A stretch of DNA of 44,645 nt from NCBI GenBank assembly GCA_030535375.1, contig JAUNJB010000004.1, forward strand, positions 1,483-46,127, in the 5' to 3' direction. Position numbers and translations under genes: made by a program. The DNA is from Clostridia bacterium (GTDB lineage: Bacteria; Bacillota; Clostridia; Christensenellales; Aristaeellaceae). Positions 40,090-44,645 of the stretch are shown here, in pieces; the first letter of the stretch is position 1; the number at the start of each line of letters is the position of its first letter. The notes under the pieces were generated by a model. The model searched no databases and was not told the DNA's origin. It worked only from the letters and a program-made list of their open reading frames with translations.

Positions 40090-41952
40090 ATGCTGACCCG
40101 TACGTTCTTCGCCCGCGCGCCGCTTGCGCCGGGCCGCTTTGCGCCGCTTCCCGTCGGCGCGGTCACCGCGCAGGGGGAGCTGCGCGAGCGCCTCATCGCC
40201 CTGCGCGGCGGCTTGCTGTCCCGCTGCGCGTCTTTGTTTCCCGAGGCCGGAGCGCAGAGCGCCTGGTTCGGCGGCGATCTGCCGGGCGGCATGCGCGCGC
40301 CCGAGCTGCTCGACGCCATGCTGCTGACTTCCGCGCTGCTCTCCGACGAGGAGCTGCGCCGGGACGCCCTGCGCCTTTGCGGCCGGGCCGCGGATACCCA
40401 GCGGGAGGACGGCAGCTTCGGCACGCCGGGCGAGAGCTTTGCCGCGCGCGGCCGGATGCTGCGCGCGATCACGCACGCCTACTCCATGAGCGGCGAAAAG
40501 CGTTTGCTCACCTTCATGCTGCGCTATATGAAGTACCTGCAGGATGCGCTCAAGGCGCAGCCCCTTCCGGCGGAGGACGCCATGCACATCAGCGACACGC
40601 TGGAGGCGGGCATCTTCCTGTACAATGTCACCGGCCAAAAAGCCATCCTTTCCGTGCTCACGGCGCTGCTGGCCCAGGGGGCGGACTACACCTCGCTCTT
40701 CCACGCATTTCCCTATCGCACGCCGGTATCACGCTCCTTCTCCGAGGAGGCCATCCGCATCGCGCTCACGGACGAGGACGAGGCGGGATATACGCATCAC
40801 CTGCTTCGCACCGCCTCCGGGCAGAACCTGTGCGAGGGGCTGCGCGCCAGCGCGCTTGCCGGCGTTCTGACCGGATCGGGCAAGCACCTGTCCGCGCCGG
40901 AAGCCGGTCTCGCCCGGATGAACAAGGCCCACGGCGCGGTCTGCGGCGGCGTCACCGCCGATCCTCTGCTGGCGGGCACGCATCCCAGCCGCGGCGTCAG
41001 CGCGCTGAGCGCCTGCGAGCTGGCCGCCTCGCTGGAGTCTCTGCTCGCCTGCCCCGGCGGAGAGCACGGCGCGGACCAGCTGGAGACCCTCGTCTACAAT
41101 GCCATCGCCGCCGCCTTCGCGCAGGACGGCCGAGGCGTGCAGCCCATGCAGCAGGCCAACCAGGTGAAGCTCAGCCGCGACGCGCGCTTCCCGCTCACCG
41201 ATGAGGACGCGGGGCTCTTCTCCCTTTCCGACGGAGACGCGCTGTGCGCGCTGCTGGGCGCGTGGCCGCGCTTTGCCATGCACCAGTGGATGCTCTCGCG
41301 CGACGACGGCCTGTGTGCCATGGGCTATGCGCCCTGCAGCGTGCGCTATCGCCTGGGCGGCACCGGCGTGCGCCTGCATATCGCCGGGCGCTATCCCGCC
41401 GGCGGCAGCGTGCGCATCACCGTGCATGTCGAGCAGAGCGCCGCGTTCCCCATCCATCTGCGCATTCCCGCCTGGGCAAAGGGCGCAACCGCGGCCATCG
41501 CGGGCGAGATTCTGCCCGCCGTGCCCGGCACCTTCCTCACCGTCAACCGCCAGTGGCACGACGGCGACGAGCTCCTGCTCACGCTGCCGATGACCGCCGA
41601 GCTCGTTCCCGGCTTCCATCAGGCGGTCAGCGTCGCGCGCGGCCCGCTGCGCTTTGTCTACGCGCCCAAGGCGCAGTGCCTGAACGACGAGAGCGGCATC
41701 GCCCTCATGGATGCGGAAGCGGGCTTCGGCATCGCGCTGCTGGGAAGCGCTCCCCTTGAGGCACAGGAGACCGACTCCGGCGTGACGCTGCGCGCCCGCG
41801 CCGTGCCTGTGCCGCGCTGGGGCCTGCGCGGGGCCAGCTGCGATCAGCCGCCGATCACGCTGGGCGACGTGAATATGGATGCCGCTTTTGACGCGGAGCT
41901 CGTCCCCTATGCCTGCGCGCCCATTCGCCTGGCCGTCTTGCCGGTGCTGTAA
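40090..41952 (+). CDS. Divergent GH127-like (DUF1680) protein
   Basis: A 620-residue protein with the (alpha/alpha)6-barrel plus beta-sandwich plan of GH127 beta-L-arabinofuranosidases. Family-type stretches: HAYSMSGEKRLLTFMLRYMKYLQD, ACELAASLESLL...ADQLETLVYNAIAAAFAQDG, MQQANQVKLSRDARF, AWPRFAMHQWMLSRDDGLCAMGYAPCSV, and the sandwich PIHLRIPAWAKGA...GTFLTVNRQWHDGDELLLTLPM. The zinc/nucleophile residues of characterised enzymes (E-x-C and C-C) appear altered: E-x-C reads Ser307-Ala308-Cys309 and C-C reads Leu385-Cys386. No signal peptide, so it would act inside the cell. GAGGAGGT at 40073-40080 supports the start. It is divergent from glgB. Activity is uncertain. Confidence 0.75.
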   Translation: MLTRTFFARAPLAPGRFAPLPVGAVTAQGELRERLIALRGGLLSRCASLFPEAGAQSAWFGGDLPGGMRAPELLDAMLLTSALLSDEELRRDALRLCGRAADTQREDGSFGTPGESFAARGRMLRAITHAYSMSGEKRLLTFMLRYMKYLQDALKAQPLPAEDAMHISDTLEAGIFLYNVTGQKAILSVLTALLAQGADYTSLFHAFPYRTPVSRSFSEEAIRIALTDEDEAGYTHHLLRTASGQNLCEGLRASALAGVLTGSGKHLSAPEAGLARMNKAHGAVCGGVTADPLLAGTHPSRGVSALSACELAASLESLLACPGGEHGADQLETLVYNAIAAAFAQDGRGVQPMQQANQVKLSRDARFPLTDEDAGLFSLSDGDALCALLGAWPRFAMHQWMLSRDDGLCAMGYAPCSVRYRLGGTGVRLHIAGRYPAGGSVRITVHVEQSAAFPIHLRIPAWAKGATAAIAGEILPAVPGTFLTVNRQWHDGDELLLTLPMTAELVPGFHQAVSVARGPLRFVYAPKAQCLNDESGIALMDAEAGFGIALLGSAPLEAQETDSGVTLRARAVPVPRWGLRGASCDQPPITLGDVNMDAAFDAELVPYACAPIRLAVLPVL

Positions 41953-41982
41953 GCGTCACTCTCCCAATCTTTTTTAACTCCT

Positions 41983-42014
41983 GCCACAATCCCGCCACAC
42001 CGAGCGGTTATACT
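41983..42014 (+). promoter_or_regulatory. Response-regulator promoter with 11-bp direct repeat
   Basis: GCCACA (41983-41988) recurs at 41994-41999, an 11-bp period typical of OmpR/PhoB tandem sites, just upstream of TATACT (42009-42014). There is no good -35, as expected for an activator-dependent promoter. Confidence 0.5.
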
Positions 42015-42036
42015 AGCAAGCTAGAGGTGATCTGCC

Positions 42037-42747
42037 ATGAGCAAAAACACGCGTATTTTAATCTGCGATGACGACGCTATCGTCCATCAGTCGCTTTCGC
42101 TTTATCTCGATAACGAGGATTTTCTGCATGATTCGGCTTATGACGGCAAGCAGGCGCTGGAGATGGTCAAGAAGGAGCATTACGATCTCATGCTGCTTGA
42201 TCAGATGATGCCCGGCATGACCGGCATGGAGGTCTGCCAGGCCGTGCGCCGGGACAGCCAGCTTCCCATCATCATGCTGACTGCCCGCGGCGAGGAGATC
42301 GACCGCATCCTCGGCCTGGAAATGGGGGCGGACGACTACATCGTCAAGCCCTTCTCCCCGCGCGAGGTCATCTCCCGCATCAAGGCCGTGCTGCGGCGCA
42401 CGTCCGCCGCGCCGGACAGCGCCCACGAAGAGCAGCTGACCACGCTCACCTACGGCAATCTGGAGATTCAGCCGGAGCGCTACAGCGTCAAGCTCAGCGG
42501 CCAGAGCGTCGCCTGCACGCCGCGCGAGGTGGAGCTGCTCTACCTGCTGGCCAGCCATCCGGGCCGCGTGTTTGACCGGGAGCAAATCCTCTCCCGCATC
42601 TGGGGATATGACTTCTTCGGCGATACCCGCACCGTGGATACCCACATCAAGCGCCTTCGCCAGAAGCTCACCTGCGAGGACATGGGAAAAACCTGGGACA
42701 TCATCACGGTCTACGGCGTAGGCTACAAGTTTGAGGCGGGGGTATGA
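42037..42747 (+). CDS. OmpR/PhoB family response regulator
   Basis: A 236-residue two-component regulator. The receiver domain (residues ~6-118) has the acidic triad Asp11-Asp12, phosphoacceptor Asp55 (LMLLDQMMPGM), the Thr in MLTARGEE and Lys in YIVKPFSPREV. The C-terminal winged helix (~135-233) shows CTPREVELLYLLASHPGRVFDREQILSRIWGYDF and RTVDTHIKRLRQKL, then TVYGVGYKFE. AGAGGTGA lies 6 nt before the ATG. Its stop overlaps the kinase start by 4 bp. The direct repeat in its promoter suggests autoregulation. Confidence 0.96.
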   Translation: MSKNTRILICDDDAIVHQSLSLYLDNEDFLHDSAYDGKQALEMVKKEHYDLMLLDQMMPGMTGMEVCQAVRRDSQLPIIMLTARGEEIDRILGLEMGADDYIVKPFSPREVISRIKAVLRRTSAAPDSAHEEQLTTLTYGNLEIQPERYSVKLSGQSVACTPREVELLYLLASHPGRVFDREQILSRIWGYDFFGDTRTVDTHIKRLRQKLTCEDMGKTWDIITVYGVGYKFEAGV

Positions 42748-44636
42748 GGCGCAGCACGTTTTTCGGGCGGGTACTGGTGCTCGTTTACGGCACGGTACTC
42801 CTGTTTGCCGTGCTGATCATGACCATCTACACCGTCATCTCCCCCCGCCTGTTCGCGCAGGACAAGATCAACGATCTGATTCCCAAGGGACAGATCATCG
42901 CCGAATACATCGAAAGCACGCTGCGCGGGGAGATTTCCACCTCCTATCTCGTGCCGCTCATCGGACGGAGCACCTCTCAATGGGAGGCGACCGTCTGGGT
43001 TGTCGACGAGCAGGGCAACACCCTCATCCGCACCCAGCAGACCGACGGGCGGCGCGTGGGCAAGCTGCCGGCCAAGCTCAGCCAGCCGATGCTTCCGCAG
43101 GTGCTCGCCGGAAACGTGGCCACGCACATCGGCAGCCCGGAGGATCTGACCAGCTCCTCCGAGGGCGAGGGCGCGGCCCGCAGCACCGTATTTGACAGCA
43201 TGCTCAACAGCATCGCCCCGCCGTCCGAGGAAAGCGATACCTCCTCCGAGGAGGTTCTCAGCGGCCGCCTGGTCGCCGTCGCGGTGCCCATCACCTATTA
43301 CGGCGAGGTCATCGGCGCGGTCTTCATGGCACAGTCGATGGCCGAGGTCATGAGCGGCATGCAGGCGCTGACCAACACCATCGCCTCCTCTCTGGCGGTT
43401 GTGGCGCTGCTGCTGCTGCCTGTGGTGCTCTTCTTTGCCTCGCGCATGTCCCGCCCGCTCGCACAGATGCGCTCCGCCGCGCTGACGATGGCGGGCGGCG
43501 ATCTCTCCGTCCGCGCCGACGACTGCCGCCGCGACGAGTTTGGCGAGCTGGGGCGCGCGCTCAACTACCTTTCCTCCGAGCTGGGCGCAACCATCTCCTC
43601 GCTGGAAATGGAGCGCAACCGCCTGCAAAACCTGATCAACGGCCTGTCCGAAGGCATCATCGCCATCGACGCCGGCGGCGCCACCACGCTGATCAATCCC
43701 GCGGTCTATACGCTCCTCGATCTCGCGCCGGAGACCAGCGATGTGCGCGCCGCCGCGCCCGACGTGCTCTCCATGTTCGACGAGGCGCTGAAAACCGGCC
43801 AGAGCGTGCGCCAAACCCTCTGGGAAGGGGCGATCGCGCTGCGCATCTCCGTCGCCCCGCTCACCCGGGTGGACGGGAGCGTGACCGGCTGCGTGGGCAT
43901 CCTCTCGGATGTCACCAGCGCAGAGCGCCTGGAGCAAACCCGCCGCGATTACGTCGCAAACGTCTCCCACGAGCTGCGCACGCCGCTGACCGCGATGCGC
44001 GCGCTGCTTGAGCCGCTGCGTGACGGCCTGATCCGGACGGAGGAACAGCGCCAGCAGACCTATAACATCGTGCTGCGGGAGACGATGCGGCTCTCCCGTC
44101 TGGTGAGCGACATGCTCGAACTGTCCCGCCTGCAGAGCGGCAAGGCCTCGCTCTCCCGCAGCCTCTTCGCCCCCAAGCCGCTCATCGACCTGATCCACGA
44201 GACATATTCCGCCTACGCCGAGGACTACCAGCAGACATTCGTCTACGACATGCCCGAGACGCTGCCGGATGTTCTCGGCAATCCGGACCGCACCCAGCAG
44301 GTGCTCATCGCGCTGCTGGACAACGCCTTCAAATACACGCCGGAGGGCGGCACAGTCACCCTCAGCGCCCGCATCGATGGCCCGGTCGTTCGCGTCACCG
44401 TGCGCGACACCGGCATCGGCATCAGTGCGGAGGATCTGCCGCACGTATTTGACCGCTTCTACAAGGCGGACAAGGCGCACCACAGTAAGGGGACCGGCCT
44501 CGGCCTGGCCATCGCCTACGAGATCATGAAGCACCTGGGAGAAGAGATGACCGTGACAAGCGAGCTGGGCGTCGGCTCCGCGTTCTCCTTCACGCTGCAC
44601 ATCGCGCAGACGGATGCTCTGCCCGCTGCACAATGA
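42744..44636 (+). CDS. Sensor histidine kinase with HAMP and PAS domains
   Basis: A 630-residue kinase, partner of the preceding regulator. Order: membrane helix ~12-35 (LVLVYGTVLLFAVLIMTIY), extracytoplasmic region to ~205 that includes a Ser/Glu-rich linker (SSSEGEG, EESDTSSEE), second helix ~212-233 (SSLAVVALLLLPVVLFFAS), HAMP, a PAS-like domain (~295-395, LINGLSEGIIAIDAGGATTLINPA), HisKA with phosphorylated His409 (NVSHELRTPLTAMRALL) and HATPase motifs N (LLDNAFKYTPEGG), G1 (VRDTGIGIS) and G2 (GTGLGLAIA). The overall plan resembles PhoR/WalK-type kinases. The signal is unknown. The gene is complete, ending 9 bp before the window ends. Confidence 0.95.
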   Translation: MRRSTFFGRVLVLVYGTVLLFAVLIMTIYTVISPRLFAQDKINDLIPKGQIIAEYIESTLRGEISTSYLVPLIGRSTSQWEATVWVVDEQGNTLIRTQQTDGRRVGKLPAKLSQPMLPQVLAGNVATHIGSPEDLTSSSEGEGAARSTVFDSMLNSIAPPSEESDTSSEEVLSGRLVAVAVPITYYGEVIGAVFMAQSMAEVMSGMQALTNTIASSLAVVALLLLPVVLFFASRMSRPLAQMRSAALTMAGGDLSVRADDCRRDEFGELGRALNYLSSELGATISSLEMERNRLQNLINGLSEGIIAIDAGGATTLINPAVYTLLDLAPETSDVRAAAPDVLSMFDEALKTGQSVRQTLWEGAIALRISVAPLTRVDGSVTGCVGILSDVTSAERLEQTRRDYVANVSHELRTPLTAMRALLEPLRDGLIRTEEQRQQTYNIVLRETMRLSRLVSDMLELSRLQSGKASLSRSLFAPKPLIDLIHETYSAYAEDYQQTFVYDMPETLPDVLGNPDRTQQVLIALLDNAFKYTPEGGTVTLSARIDGPVVRVTVRDTGIGISAEDLPHVFDRFYKADKAHHSKGTGLGLAIAYEIMKHLGEEMTVTSELGVGSAFSFTLHIAQTDALPAAQ

Positions 44637-44645
44637 ACATCAAAA

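Noticed and set aside
1..44645. CRISPR arrays, tRNA, rRNA or phage modules
   Set aside because: No regularly spaced repeats, cloverleaf-like sequences, rRNA signatures or phage structural genes were seen on either strand.

Overview
The window looks like a chromosomal segment from an anaerobic, fairly GC-rich member of the Bacillota (Clostridia; the gene set and style recall gut Christensenellales-type lineages, but no marker here fixes the genus). Pointers are strong AGGAGG-type ribosome binding sites on nearly every gene, sigma-A promoters with 16-18 bp spacing, an IscR-IscS-IscU operon, YitT, DUF1846, a GntR/LacI-type hybrid regulator and OmpR-type two-component genes. There are no rRNA, tRNA, CRISPR or phage genes. 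The only mobile DNA I can support is a decayed IS1182-like transposase fragment.

Layout. (1) 0.03-4.8 kb: envelope/ECF-sigma region, with two secreted propeller-like proteins flanking a sigma factor/DUF4367 pair and a divergent degenerate sigma-like gene. (2) 4.8-5.8 kb: YitT-family membrane protein. (3) 5.9-14.9 kb: a sugar-acid locus with an IlvD/EDD dehydratase, a ManD-type enolase-superfamily dehydratase, a complete TRAP transporter (DctM, DctQ, DctP), a HIT hydrolase, a GntR-LacI hybrid regulator and an aldo/keto reductase. CAACATGTTG palindromes lie in three promoters of this locus and suggest local control by the regulator. (4) 15.0-17.7 kb: a large secreted protein with an SH3-like C-terminus, then the transposase relic. 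(5) 17.7-27.4 kb: M18 aminopeptidase, divergent asparagine synthase, TSUP permease, two tandem GtrII-like membrane glycosyltransferases, an FAD oxidoreductase of the NAD(P)-binding UGM-like type and a GNAT acetyltransferase; part of this may serve surface glycans. (6) 27.4-32.6 kb: repeat-rich spacer, CTP synthase, DUF1846 protein, BspA-type leucine-rich repeat protein without a signal peptide. (7) 32.7-34.1 kb: SPFH membrane protein plus a small coiled-coil/Arc-like protein. (8) 34.6-36.8 kb: iscR-iscS-iscU. (9) 36.9-42.0 kb: pyridoxal kinase, eukaryotic-type glycogen branching enzyme and a divergent GH127-like protein with altered metal-site residues. (10) 42.0-44.6 kb: response regulator and sensor kinase, both complete.

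How things fit together. The best-supported functional unit is the sugar-acid locus: TRAP uptake, two different acid-sugar dehydratases and a dedicated regulator. No kinase or aldolase for the resulting 2-keto-3-deoxy acid is present, so the pathway must finish elsewhere. A second possible link is regulatory: two secreted-protein genes (starts 3530 and 17020) each carry a similar ECF-like promoter (TGNAAY, 17 bp, CGTCTW), which suggests control by an ECF sigma factor such as the one at 2.1-2.7 kb. Starts were chosen from Shine-Dalgarno spacing. All functions are inferred from reading motifs by eye; no database search was run.
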